A stretch of DNA of 64,000 nt. It comes from Macrolepiota albuminosa. Lineage: Eukaryota; Basidiomycota; Agaricomycetes; Agaricales; Agaricaceae. Positions 46,823-58,636 of this stretch are shown in pieces (the first letter of the stretch is position 1; each line of letters starts with the position of its first letter). Where the stretch lies: NCBI GenBank assembly GCA_027475525.1, contig JAMWFC010000100.1, positions 124,001 through 188,000 on the forward strand. The letters are read 5' to 3'. The notes beneath the pieces are model-generated. The model saw only the letters and a list, made by a program, of their open reading frames with translations, was not told the origin of the DNA and did no database searches. The position numbers were made by a program, and so were the translations under genes.

Positions 46823-47323
46823 ATGACCTTTAGTGCCAACACTATCTCTGCTGATTTTATCACCAATGCTACTTTTGTCGATCTAGTAGAAATATATATG
46901 TGGTTGCTAGAGCATGGAGAAAATCCTGCTATCCTTACCATTGTCCAAGACTCTCATGCCATTAGGTCAATCATGCTTACTATTGAAAACAAGAGTAATG
47001 TTGAGGCTATTATAGACAGTGGTTCCCAGATCATCTTGATGGCTGCCAAAGTTGCAAACAAGCTAGGCCTGATTTATAACCCTAGTGTTGTCCTAAACAT
47101 GCAGAGCACTAATGGTACTGTTGAAAGATCTCTTGGACTTGCCAAGAATGTACCATGTACTATTGGTAATATCATGTTTTACCTACAGATCTACATTCTT
47201 TGTTCACCTGCTTACAACCTCTTCCTTGGCAGACTCTTTGACATATGGATGTGCTCAGTAGTCAAGACTCTTACTGATGAGAAAACTATTCTGACCATTA
47301 GCAACCCTAACTCTGGTATCTGA
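46823..47323 (+). pseudogene. Element B aspartic protease
   Basis: 166-residue frame with the active-site-like AIIDSGSQIILM (DSG) and YNLFLGRLFD as the second fold motif. Upstream is GENPAILTIVQDSHAIRS, and downstream text is lost in stops. Confidence 0.72.
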
Positions 47324-48078
47324 CGCACTGTGCTGACTTTCCCTAGAGGGCAGCGAAAAGGTAACTGCAGCAAGCTGCCTGAATTTACTGAACATCATGC
47401 TAGTGAGCAGCCTCACCAGTGTTTTCACAGACTATTGAGGAGGTGATTAGTGACAATCACAGAGATGTAGTGCTTACACTAGAATATGACTATGCCAGTG
47501 ATCTTGTACATATTTTGCAAATGGCCTTTCTTAATATATAAGTACTCTCTACTACACCTAATTCCACTACTGAAAATTCCCAAAAAATCAGACAAAACAT
47601 TACTGACTCTTCTCTTGCCTACTTGTACCTTACTGTCTCAGACTCTTTTCAGAAAATTGCTACAAAAGATACATATCTTATCACTCTTCCTGGAGCCTCT
47701 GCTCTGGCTGTTCTTGGACTTTCTGCACCTTACTCTTCTATTACTGATCTTAATCCCCTTTCCACCTCTGTTTATAGTAACACTAACATTCCCAAAAGGA
47801 AGGGCATCTAAGTAAAGAAGAAATATAAGCTTGTAGTACTTAAAACCAAGCTTGTTGCTGCTCACTTCCCTGAAGCTTTCTGAATTGAATGTTATATCCT
47901 CAGCAATCCTCTTGCTGACATTCTGACTCTTACACCACACCTAACTCCCTTCCAACTAACAAGACAGTCTACCACTGAGCACTAACAGCAATTTATCAAA
48001 AACCACAATACCAGCTTCTGTAAGGGCGACCTCTAGAGGCTGTGGCTCAGTCACACAGCTGGCAGAGGGAGATCCAAA

Positions 48079-48700
48079 GTGTATTAGAATATATACTGAC
48101 AATATCAAGGTAGCTACTCACCTGGCAGAGGGAGATCCAAAGAGAACAAGTCTAGGGATTCCCTATGCCAGGTTGGATGCTTCTGGGGCCTCTGAAGCAT
48201 GGGAAACAACTGTACAGTACAACAAAACCTTAAAAACTCGAAAATTGCCTACACAAACACTTGTACAAATAAGTGGCAAACTCTGGCAAACTCTGGCTTA
48301 TATAAGCGGTCTGGAAGCGGTGCTGAGTGGGCCCACACTTGTCTGAATGGTGGCTAAAGAACCAGAGCATCTCAAGGGCTGAGAGTAGTACTAACAGATA
48401 GTGTTGAAAGAATAGAAACAGTGAAATGAAATAATGTCAGAAGAAATAAGAGAATGAATGGAAGGAGAGTGAAGAGATAAGGAGTGAGAAAAGGAAGAAA
48501 TGAGGAGTCCCCTGACAGCTTCNNNNNNNNNNNNNNNNNNNNNNNNNNNNNNNNNNNNNNNNNNNNNNNNNNNNNNNNNNNNNNNNNNNNNNNNNNNNNN
48601 NNNNNNNNNNNNNNNNNNNNNNATAAGAGAATGAATGGAAGGAGAGTGAAGAGATAAGGAGTGAGAAAAGGAAGAAATGAGGAGTCCCCTGACAGCTTCC
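48079..48700. other. Non-coding segment splitting element B Pol, with a gap
   Basis: Between the spacer after protease and the RT start, coding text stops and a segment with a TATA-like TTATATAAGC (48299) and G/A-rich tracts appears. A 21-base string CTGGCAGAGGGAGATCCAAA(G) occurs at 48059 and 48122. It is probably a small insertion; identity not known. Confidence 0.4.
48523..48622. other. Assembly gap of 100 N flanked by the same 77 bases
   Basis: 48446-48522 and 48623-48699 are identical over 77 bases (ATAAGAGAATGAATGG...). The two contigs overlap, so the gap probably has no missing sequence. Confidence 0.95.
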
Positions 48701-49910
48701 TCACTCAGGACAAAATAAACATTCTTACTGACCTTGTCACCAAGCAAAACCAGGCCTTTGCATGGAAAGACTCTGAGCACAGTAGCCTATGCACAGACTT
48801 CTTCCTGCCCATGGTAATCCCTACTATTCCTCATGTGCCATAGACTGAACACAACAGATCCTTGCTGCCTGGAATCGAGGCTGAGGTCTGCTAAATTATA
48901 TGCACCAAAATACAGGCTGGCATCTACAAACCGTTTAACAGCTCTTACTGCTCCTGCTGGTTCTGTGTACTCAAGAAAAATGGTAATTTGTATATTGTTC
49001 ACAGTCTAGAGCTACTGAATAGAGTTACCATCTGGCACTCTGGCATGCTCCCCTTTCTCAACTATATTGCCAAGTGCACCACTCTCAATCTCTATGTTGG
49101 CTACAACAAATGCTTAATCCATCCCTCTTCTTACAATCTTATCATGTTCCAGACCCCCTTTGATGCCTTGCAGCTAGTTATTCTCCCTATGGGCTGAACC
49201 AACTCAGTCTCTATCTTTCATGATGACATCACCTTTATTCTCTAACCTGAAATTCCTCATAATGTCATCAGTTTCATCAACAACATTGGTGTTAAAGAAT
49301 CCAAGGACTAGTGATTTACTAATGGCTTACCAGAGAAGCATCCCAACAACCACAATATATGCTTGATGCTTTGGAAGTTCTTTCTGCTCCTCTAGCAGTC
49401 ACAAGCTCCTTCTTTGTGTGCCAAGATTCAAGATACTTGGCCATATCTGCACTCCCACTAGTTGCATTCCCAACAAGTTCTGCCTAGCACTACTTGAGCA
49501 TTGGGGTCCTTGCCGCAACCTCTCTGAGGTTCACACCTTCCTTGGCACCATTGGTGTACTTTGTATTTTTGTCAAGAACTTTGCCCATTGTGCCTACTAT
49601 CTTACCTGACTCACACACGCTAACAAGCCCTTTGAGTTTGGTTCTGATCAAGTCAACTCTCAACGCAACCTTATCAAAGTGCTGAAAGATGCTAAGCCTC
49701 TTGTCTCTATCAACTACATCTCTGCCAACTCTGTCATCTTAGCAGTCAATACATTGTACATTGCTGTGGGCTATTTTCTTTGCCAGTGTCTTAGCAACAA
49801 TTGGAAACAGCACCGCTATTCTTGCTTTGGATCAATAATGCTTAACAACTGGGAATCGTGCTATAGTCAGCTAAAGTTGGAACTTTACAGACTCTTCAAG
49901 GCATTCTAAG
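48701..49910 (+). pseudogene. Element B reverse transcriptase and RNase H
   Basis: Blocks: AFAWKDSEHSSLCTDFF, IYKPFNSSYCSCWFCVLKKN, IVHSLELLNRVTIWHSG, FQTPFDALQLVILPMG and SVSIFHDDITFIL. At the catalytic site, where YIDD is expected, the text is FINN, so the active site is lost. RNase H-like text (49679-49909) follows but without its acidic residues in frame. Confidence 0.75.
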
Positions 49911-50175
49911 CACTAAGGATGTACCTCATTGGCATGCACAACCTTATTGTTGAGGTGGATGCTAGATACATCAAGGGTATGCTCTAGAACTCTGACATCT
50001 AGCCATCTGCCAGCATAAACTGCTGGGTGGTAGCTATCCTTATGTTTCACTTTGAGCTTGTTATGTTAAAGACACCTTCCATAGACCAGATGGACTCTCT
50101 AGGCAATCATGGCAACCTAGCAACCTGCTAACTAACTCTAAAGACAATAGCAACTTCAAAGACTGGGTTGACTGC

Positions 50176-51633
50176 TTACATGGCTTCATGCACCTTATTC
50201 AACAGCTCATCTCTCTGCTGCATCAGCAACAGCCCACTACTGTCCTCTTGCACTCTATTGTTTCTTATCAACCCAACACTTTTAGTGCCCTGCTTACATT
50301 CTACACAGCAAGCATCTTTAGCCAGGATTCTCCTTTGGTAAGGATTGTACAAGAACCTCAGCTGCTTAGAGAAGATAGTCACCAACTCAGCTACAATGTC
50401 ATACCCCAATCTCCAAAGCCCAAGCCAAGGATGAGCATCTTTTAGCCATCAAACAATGGATACAAGACCTCAAGCACCCTACAAACCTTAGCAACAATGA
50501 GTATGCCACCTTTATTTGCTATGCCACTCACTTCTTTGCCAACAACCATCTCTGGTGATGTCATTGTGATGGCACTCACAAGCTAGTCATCAAATCAGAT
50601 AAGTGCTCATACTGCCTACCATTGCCATGCCAGCACCTTTGTTTAGCAGAATCTACATTGACACCATGCACATGCCTAAGTCAGGTTGCTATAAGTCTAT
50701 CATCTAAGGATGTTGCTCACTAATTTACTGGCCCAAGTTCTGCATGCTACAACACAAGAATACTAATGCCATTGCCAAGTAGCTCTTTGAGGATGTTATT
50801 TGCTGATGGAGAGCGCTAAGAGAGATTGTCACAGATAATGGTGCGTCTATTATTAAAGCTTTGACTTACTTTGCCAAGAAGTACAACCTCCACCATATCC
50901 ATGTCTCCAGCTACAACAAGTGTGCCAATAGTTTGGTGGAATGACCTCACTTTGATATATGGCAAGCACTCTTCAAGGCAGTTGATGGCAACAAGTCCTG
51001 TTGAAGTGAAGCAACATATTCAGTCTTTTGGTTAGAAAGGGTCACTATTTATAAGCGCATAGGTTGTTCTCCTTATTACATGGCTACTGGCACCCATCCC
51101 CTGCTCCCTGCTGACATTGTCAAGGTAACTTATCTCCAGCCAGCTCTCAATAGCATCTTAGCAACTACTGATCTCATTACCAGACATGCTATTGACCTCC
51201 AGCAGCAATGCAAGGACTTGGAGCAACTCCATAAAACTGTCTTTGCTGCTCATTGCCAAGCAGCACTTAGGTTTGAAGCTGATCACAGCACTACCATCAA
51301 GGATTACAACTTCCTGAGGGGTGTGCTAGTGCTTATGCACAACTCTAAGATTGAGACCTCCTATAACAAGAAGATGCACCCATGCTACTTAGGGCTTTGG
51401 TAGTTATTTTCTGTAACTATAGAGGTGCTTACATCTTCTGTAAACTAGATGGATCCGTACTCCACAGACCCGTTGCCGCCTTTTGCTTAATACTGTATCT
51501 CACCAGAGAACACATTGACTTGCCGCTTGAGGCACTAGATATTGACACTACCAAGCTTTGTAAACTTGAAGAAACTGAGTTATTGGATGACAACAACTTG
51601 CCAACTATAGCAGAAGAAGAAGAAAATGAATAA
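50176..51633 (+). pseudogene. Element B integrase and C-terminal tail
   Basis: Text REIVTDNGASIIKALTYFAK (second Asp), SLVE at the Glu site, VFWLERVTIYKRIGCSPYYM, FLRGVLVLMHNSKIE and, to 51633, GAYIFCKLDGSVLHRPVAAF with EHIDLPLEALDID, the tail usual in Agaricomycete gypsy elements of this type. Interrupted by stops but easy to follow. Confidence 0.78.
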
Positions 51634-52135
51634 AAATACTATAAAACATTGATAAGCCTATACTTTTACTTACTTTTGCTTCATTTTCTTGCTGGACCAC
51701 TTACTGTACTATACTTCACAGACATTTTATATACATACTCAAGATGTGGCGCTAGTGTGTTGCCAATGCTCAGCACCTTGCACAACCTTCATCAAGAGTT
51801 TTTTGCTCTGATGATCTACTGAGTTGTCATAACAAAGCTAAAATGCCATAATCTGTGCCTGAACTTGTTTCTGCTCCTGACCTAAGACCTCCTCTATTCT
51901 TACCACCCTCCCAGCAAAGCACTCCAGTATCTCACCAGAGATGCAAGTCCACAACCAGATAAACTAGGTCTTGCCTTAGCCACCAAAATGTGTTGCCATC
52001 CATACAAGGAGTCAGCTGAGAGATCCATGAAGGATTGATTCTTGCTATGATCCATTGGCAAGGCTCTAATCTGGCAATTTTCTCTTCATCAGATACCTCT
52101 TGCATCCAGGAGGCAGCAGGACTGTAGAGTGGCAG

Positions 52136-53600
52136 CTACTGCCAGTTTGGCTCCTCCCAAAGTGTCTTTTCCTCATCACCTTTGGCCACTTCTGCTACCT
52201 TCCCAGCAGCAGCCTTGTCAGCTCCTTCCCATGCCTTTGGCTCCTCCTCCTCTACAGCATCCTCATCATTTCCTGCCAGCTTGGCTATAGTTGCCGGCAA
52301 GTTGACTTCCATCTCTATTGCTGCCAGTGCTAGTGCTGTGTCCTCACCCTTGATGGTCAGTAAAGAAGCCTCCCTCAGGTGAATGGGAGACAATAAGCAA
52401 CTAAGGCTGGCTTCATTATCTCTGAGAGGCAGATGGTTAGCTGCTAGCGCCTTATCCAAATTCTCTATCTCCATATACTTGGGGGTAGGGGGAGGAGACT
52501 CTACCTACACATATTTTGCTTTGCTCTTCTCCTTGGCACGAAGGAACTTGTTGTTTTGAAGGGGCCTTAGTCCCTTGGCGCTCTCCAGTATCATAGTTGC
52601 CAACAGTTGTGCTTTTGTCCCCTTGGTGCATCGGCAGTGCCAAGAAACTCTTGCTGATAACAGCTGTCTCACCAGCAGCCTTTCTCTTCCTCTCTCCTTT
52701 GACAAACTCCCTGATGTGTTTGATCAAGATAGTGCATTTAAAGGTGCACTCCACTACTATGTCGGGAGCGCTCCTGTGCTTGTGACTCTTAGCACTGTCC
52801 AGAGTGCAAGCCCATTTCAGTGTCCCACACTGGTAGCAGGGCTGGCTACCGGTGGAGTACCAACACCCCTCTGGGTTGTTGTCAGCCCAGCACTTGTCAC
52901 ACTGCAGAAAAATTAGCAAACATGGTAAGGAAAACTAAGACACTGCCTTGAGAGTCTTTGAACTCCTGTCTTGCCACCATGCTTACTGTTGTGTTATCTT
53001 TCATCTTTGGTAAAGCAACACCAGCCTCCATTCCTCCATCCAAGACAGCCTTTTCTTATTGCAGCACTAGTAAACCCTTCAGCTCAGTATCAGAGAAGAT
53101 AGTCTGTGTTGGAGCTTGTTAAAGTTGGTCGGTAACAAGTTTGTGCTAGTAGTGATCACTTACTGTGTAGCAAGGAGCTGCAGTCTTGCAGGACTGTGGG
53201 CACAGTTAGTGACAGGTGGCAAGACAGCAAGACAGTGAGCCTTGAGATGCACCTTTTTCTTAGAAGCAGTTGCCAGCTTCCTTAGCAAGCCCAACTTGCT
53301 TGCCAGTAGTGCAGAGCTCTAAGCACTACCAGCACAGAAAACCTTGTCTGACTCCTCTGCTACAGTACTCTGCCTCCTAGAAGAAGGTGCCTTCTCCTTA
53401 GCAGCAACTTCCTGCTTGTCTAATACCTCATATTCTTCCCATGCCCTTGTCCTTTCCTTGGCATCCTAGGATGCCTAAGTCTAAACAGGGTCAGGGATAC
53501 TTACTCAGTCACAGACATACTTACTGTCATTGGCAAGGCACCAGACAGAATGTCCTTGAGCTTGTCCTTAATGGTGGGGACCATAGAAGGTGCCTAGCAA
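52136..53600 (-). pseudogene. Antisense gene-like region in element B with a six-Cys cluster
   Basis: On the minus strand a frame from 52919 to 52452 has CDKCWADNNPEGC (C-x2-C-x8-C), then CYQCGTLKWAC (C-x2-C-x6-C), a basic stretch KGERKRKAAGE, and after a likely intron ending ...TGTAG the text PPPTPKYMEIENLDKALAANH (52474-52136) with an acidic C-terminal part. A splice-acceptor-like CTGCAG precedes the Cys exon, and further minus-strand text (AAKEKAPSSRRQSTVAEESDK) lies at about 53400. It looks like a multi-exon nucleic-acid-binding or zinc-cluster protein gene running opposite to the element. Function not known; some frames have stops. Confidence 0.5.
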
Positions 53601-54089
53601 CTGGTCAGTTAGCAATGCGGTAAGCATGAGCAAAGACTCACAAAACAAGAGAATGATGCTAGCCATTCTGTGCCAAAATTGTTTACATACTATGCCTGGC
53701 ACTTCCAGACCTCTATCTTTTGATCCTACTCTACACCAAGGATGTGCACTTCCAGCCACCACTCCAACAACTTTATCATGGCAACAATAAGATTGGAAGG
53801 TGCCTTGGTGCCTACATTCTCAATGTGCTTGAAGAACTTGTTTTCCTTCTCAATATAGGCATGAGCAGCATTTTGAGCCTCATTAGACAGTACGGGGAGC
53901 AGAATGGGAAATTGGAAAGACATTTTAAGAGCAGAGCACCAGGAATTTTCAAAGAAAAGAGGTGAAGTCCAAATTCATGTGCTAAGACTATAAGGTAATT
54001 TCAGCAGATGCATGGGCCACTTGTTACAAAATGGTAATGGTAGCTATTTTGGGTGACTAGGGACAGTCAATTTTTCAGTTAGGGGGAGA

Positions 54090-55086
54090 TGATAAAACTC
54101 CATACTGGCTAGGCACATCAACAGCAGGTGACACCTTGCCATGCTCCTTCTGAACTTGGCACACATGATTTATCTATTTTAGGCCTTACCCAATGGCTAT
54201 GCACAGCAAGCAACTAAGCCAATTAGTGACAGCACCAGCAGCAGCTAAAATGACAGCTGGCATCACACTGCTGGCAAGCATTGACAGGTAGCATCAATCT
54301 CTCAAGCATGTGGCACAGCTAGCCAGTGACAGTGCTTATGGATTAGAAATAATGCCATTTACTTGTGACAACTAGCCTGATGTTTACCCTGGCACTTCTC
54401 CCTCAGTCAGATGGACAGCATTCTTGCTTCATTTCCTAACATTTAGTTTAATACATGACATTTAATTACATTAATTACAGTTCACCACCCCTTGATAACA
54501 GAGAACTTGTTTCTCATTATAAATACTTACTGTTGTTACTAGTTATATCCCAGAACAGAGTACCCCAGTTTACACCTCTCAGTTTACCTCATGGTTCAGA
54601 TTTCTTTTGGGCTGACTAAGTTTATAGTTGCCAACTATCTGAACACTTTTAGTCTGCTTGCTGCAGTTATGCTTATAGAACCTACACACTTTGCACTTAT
54701 AGCAGGCATCATGTAGCTTAGTCATTGCTAAGCCTCTAGTTTGTTATGCTTATAGAACCTACACACTTTGCACTTATAGCAGGCATCATGTAGCTTAGTC
54801 ATTGCTAAGCCTCTAGTTTCCTTACCATGTCTTCTTGCTGCACTTACTCATATTCACCTCTTCATATCCTTTAAGTGCACTTTGCAATTAGCACACCTTT
54901 CTTACCACACACTCTTGCCAACTATTGTTACCAACCTTCACCAAATCTTGCCGTTCAACTCAATTTCTGACTTGTTCTCTGAGAACTGCCCAGGACTCTC
55001 TCAACTTTAGCACACCCAACACATTTCTTTTACAGGTCAGTAGCCATAAACTGTATCTGCTACTGATCTACTTTTGGACATCATCA
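54090..55086 (+). repeat. 3' LTR of element B
   Basis: 997 bases, TGATAAAACTCC...GACATCATCA, preceded by a purine tract. Without the 77-base duplication inside it, it is about 920 bases, close to the 911 bases of the 5' LTR. Confidence 0.88.
54666..54819. repeat. Exact 77-base tandem duplication in the 3' LTR of B (probable artefact)
   Basis: 54666-54742 recurs exactly at 54743-54819; the 5' LTR has the unit once. Confidence 0.9.
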
Positions 55087-55836
55087 CTGGCTTTAAATAT
55101 GCACTTTCTGGATAAGTTATTAGTTATGACTTGCAATGAAAAGGCTCATTACATCAGATTTTATTTATTATTCAGTATTATTTATATATATTTACATCTA
55201 TATAGAATGTGACAAGGCCTGGGAAAAAATGTGATTACCAAGGCTGACCAAGAACCTTCTTTTTAAGGTAACGACATCTCATTTTTCATATTTAAGAGTC
55301 TCAATTTTCATACTTGGAGTATAAAAATTAAAAAATATATATTGTAAACTTTAATATTAATATAAATACTATGTTTGGACATTTTTAGAAGGTGTCCAGA
55401 TGAGAAAAGGCCAAACACAATTTAGTAGACACTACTTTTCATGCTTTGCATGCTCTTTGACTACATATGATCAAACAAACTCAAAATTCACTGTTGTAGT
55501 AAGAAGACACTACAAACAAAGTAAGTGTCAATTTGTTGATTAATTGATCAATGTTTACAGATGTTGAATTCAGCTTATTTTACTACAAACAAATTGACAA
55601 CAAATTAAGTATTGGCTTATTTATTATTGATCAATTAATAAATATTCAATTCAGCTACAAACAAATCCAAAATCATTACAACAAAGTAAGTATTGGTTTA
55701 TTTATTATTGATCAATGCTAATACATATTCAATTCAGCTTATTTGACACTACAAACAGTTAGTATTAGTTCATTTATTATTGATCAATGCTAATAAACAT
55801 TGAATTCAGCTTATTAGTGAAAGCTTGACAACATCT
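55087..55836. repeat. AT-rich region with four degenerate 70-90-base tandem repeats
   Basis: From about 55500 the units share ACAAA, TATTTATTATTGATCAAT and ATTCAATTCAGCTTATT. They vary in length and sequence, so they are real, not a join artefact. They lie just upstream of the Helitron coding region and may be its non-coding 5' part. Confidence 0.6.
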
Positions 55837-55990
55837 AGCTATTGATATACTAGATATATCATCATGTATGTAACTTTTAAAGAGTTTGAACTATTGAAAT
55901 GCTTAAAAAATCAAGCTATTGATATACTAGATATATCATCATGTATGTAACTTTTAAAGAGTTTGAACTATTGAAATGCTTAAAAAATCA
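55837..55990. repeat. Exact 77-base tandem duplication at the Helitron ORF start (probable artefact)
   Basis: 55837-55913 recurs at 55914-55990 (AGCTATTGATATACTAGAT...). The start ATG chosen for the Helitron frame (55941) also occurs in the first copy at 55864. Confidence 0.85.
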
Positions 55991-58585
55991 ACAATATAGG
56001 CAATCTTCAACTACTCATTCTGAACCCAGTACTCCTGAAGGTCAAAGACAGCAGGCTAGAATTGAAAGCAGGCTTCAACAGTTGCAAATGACTGATCCTG
56101 ATGATTGTTGTGCACATAGAAGTAGAAGATCTACTTCAGTGGTTATATCACTTCATTTTGGAACTGGGGATAGACAGTCTGGAGGTATAGGGTCTGGGGA
56201 TAGACAGTCTGGAAGTATAGGATCTGGGGGTATAGGGTCTGGGAATAGAGAGTCTGAGGGTATAGAGTCTAGGGATAGAGAGTCTGGGGAAGGAGAGTCT
56301 GGAGGTATAGGGATTGGAGGAGGAGAGTCTGGGAATATGCCTATTGTTGCTCAAGATCCATTTGCTATTGTCATTCCTCAAACTCTTTTGCCTGAAGGAT
56401 GGGATGTACCTTTACAGAATCCTATACCTAAAATTGTGCCACCTCTACCTGTTTCTACATCCAGAAGAAACAATAGGCCCAGAATGGTACCACTTCTACC
56501 TGCTCTCCCTCTTCCTATACATAGAAGAGACAACCTGCCTACTATTGCTCCACTTCCTGCAGACATTCCTGAAACTGTTTTGCCTGAAGGATGGGACACT
56601 CCTTTACAGAATCCTATGCCTATGGTGCCACCCCTACCTGCTCTGGCATTTAGAAGAGTCAGAAATGTATCTGTACAGAATTCTATGCCATTTCTGCCAG
56701 CTCCCACACTAGCAGAATTACAAGAGCAAGAAAGGCTGAGACATATGGCTATGGTTCAAGAACAACAGAGGCAACAGGAATTGGCACAAGCAGTAGTAGA
56801 GGGGCATCAAAGAGTCCTACCAGAAGATCCTAGAAATGATCCTGCTGAGGATGTGGAGGAGGACTTGGAATATGTAGATCTACCTGTGCAAAATCTACCA
56901 GCACCTCCTATCCTACAAAGGGTTGATCATATTCAAGGCATAAATGCTTTGCAAAAAGGAAGACAGCCTTATATAGATGAACCTTCAGCACATTATCTTG
57001 GTCCTATGGATGTCATATGTCTACACTGTCAGGCTCTATATTGGGATGCTGAAAAGCTCACCAGTTCTACTAGACATCATAAAAAATTTGGCATGTGCTG
57101 TCTACAAGGCCAAATTGATTTGCCCAGACTTGCAGATGCACCCCCAGAACTGATTGACCTACTCCAAGGCCAGCACCCCCTTTCTGATGCTTTCAAAGCA
57201 TCTATCTGTCAGTACAATGCTGCTTTTGCATTTACATCTCTGGGAGTAAAGATTGACCATGCAATTACCAATGCTCCAGGCCCATACAGCTTTAGGATTA
57301 ATGGAGAGCTCCATCATCTGACAGGTGCTTTGCTTCCAACTGAAGGCAATCATCCTGTATATGCACAACTCTACTTCTATGATCACAATCAACAATTGGC
57401 TTTTCGTCAACAGAGCAATCTTAGATTGGATCCACAGATAATGGCCTCTTTGCAAGATATGCTTCATAGAGTCAATCCCTTTATTGGCTTATACAAGCAT
57501 GCAAAGCAGATTATGACAGAAGTATCTGAAGGCCAACCACAAAGGCTTTCTGTTTAACTTAGAGCTGACTTTGGAGATTGTCGACACTATAACAACCCTA
57601 ATGAACAGGAAGGAGTTGCTGCAATTATACCAGGAGATAGTTCTGAGGAACAATCAGACCATTGCAATATAGTCTTGCATCTGCATAGAGGCCAATTGAA
57701 GCGAATCAGCTATCTACACCCCTATTATACTCCTCTGCATTACACTATCATATTTCCAACTGGAGAACCCAATTGAAGCGAATCAGCCATCTACACCCCT
57801 ATTATACTCCTCTGCATTACACTATCATATTTCCAACTGGAGAACCTGGATTTCACATCAATATTTAATCTCAATTTGAACTAGCAGAAGAACAAAGAGC
57901 CAAAAATGTTAGCCAAACTGCATATTATGCATATAGGCTGCAGCAGAGAGCTTTGGAAGCTAATGCTGCATTGCTTTGGAGTGGCAGACTGTTTCAGCAA
58001 TATGTTGTGGATGCATGGGCATCAATAGAACAATCAAAGCTCAACTGGGTCAGGCAGAATCAAAAGAAAATTAGGGCTGAAGTCTATCAATAGGTGATTG
58101 ATGTGGCTACTGGAGATGAAGACTTATGCAGGCAAAGCCAATGGGTGGTCCTTTACTCTTCTCATGTTGGAAGTGAATGACATATGCAGCAATTATTCCA
58201 GGACTCTATGGCTATTTGCAGGCATTTCCATAAACCAGATCTCTTCATTACCATGACTGCCAATCCAAAGTGGCCAGAAATTGAAGAGGCTCTGCTAAAA
58301 GAACCTATGGTTAATAGAAAGAGGCAAACAGCTTCTGATTGTCCAGATATTGTTGCCAGAGTATTTGAACTCAAGAAGAATGCTCTTTTGAAGGATATAA
58401 AAGATGGTCTGTTTGAAAAATATGTAGCATCTGTTCATACCATTGAATTTCAAAAAAGAGGACTTCCACATATCCATATCTTGATCTTTTTCCATCACCA
58501 TGATAAGATCAAAGACGCAGCTCATGTGGACACTATTGTCTCTGCTCAAATTCCTGATGCGGTAACTCAGCCTCAATTGTATTAA
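55941..58585 (+). pseudogene. Helitron RepHel protein, N-terminal part and Rep (HUH) domain
   Basis: Starts with a low-complexity Gly/Ser/Arg region (DRQSGGIGSGDRQSG) and Pro-rich repeats (LLPEGWDVPLQNP twice), then the Helitron helicase-like N-terminal domain: GPMDVICLHCQALYWDAEK, AFAFTSLGVKIDHAITNAPG and FIGLYKHAKQIM. The Rep part follows in frame +2 (mod 3) after a 77-base duplication: KPDLFITMTANPKWPEIEEA and the two-His HUH motif QKRGLPHIHILIF. Isolated stops at 57555, about 57867 and 58092. An intron is probable at about 58584-58638. The element is a rolling-circle transposon of fungi, now inactive. Confidence 0.82.
57692..57845. repeat. 77-base tandem duplication in the Helitron Rep (probable artefact)
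   Basis: 57692-57768 recurs at 57769-57845 with one mismatch (T/C). The frame is 0 upstream and +2 downstream; removing 77 bases joins them. Confidence 0.85.
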
Positions 58586-58636
58586 GTATTGGCTTTGCTT
58601 GAATTATCAATGCAGTGACTTACCTTTGTTATTAGG

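Larger units (their letters stand above)
17753..55086 (+). mobile_element. Ty3/gypsy element B (outermost host of the nest)
   Basis: Its 5' LTR begins at 17753, is split by element A, resumes at 44209 and ends at 45017. The 3' LTR is 54090-55086. Both ends read TGAT...ATCA, and CTGG flanks the element on both sides (17749-17752, 55087-55090), a 4-base target duplication. A purine run GGGGGAGA precedes the 3' LTR. Order of domains on the plus strand is gag, protease, RT, RNase H, integrase, consistent with Ty3/gypsy. CpG is rare and every domain is broken by stops, so this is the oldest layer. Between integrase and 3' LTR lies about 2.4 kb of extra DNA with an antisense gene-like region. Confidence 0.85.

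Noticed and set aside
55500..55836. CRISPR-like array
   Set aside because: Repeats are degenerate, adjacent and AT-rich without uniform unique spacers, and the genome is eukaryotic.
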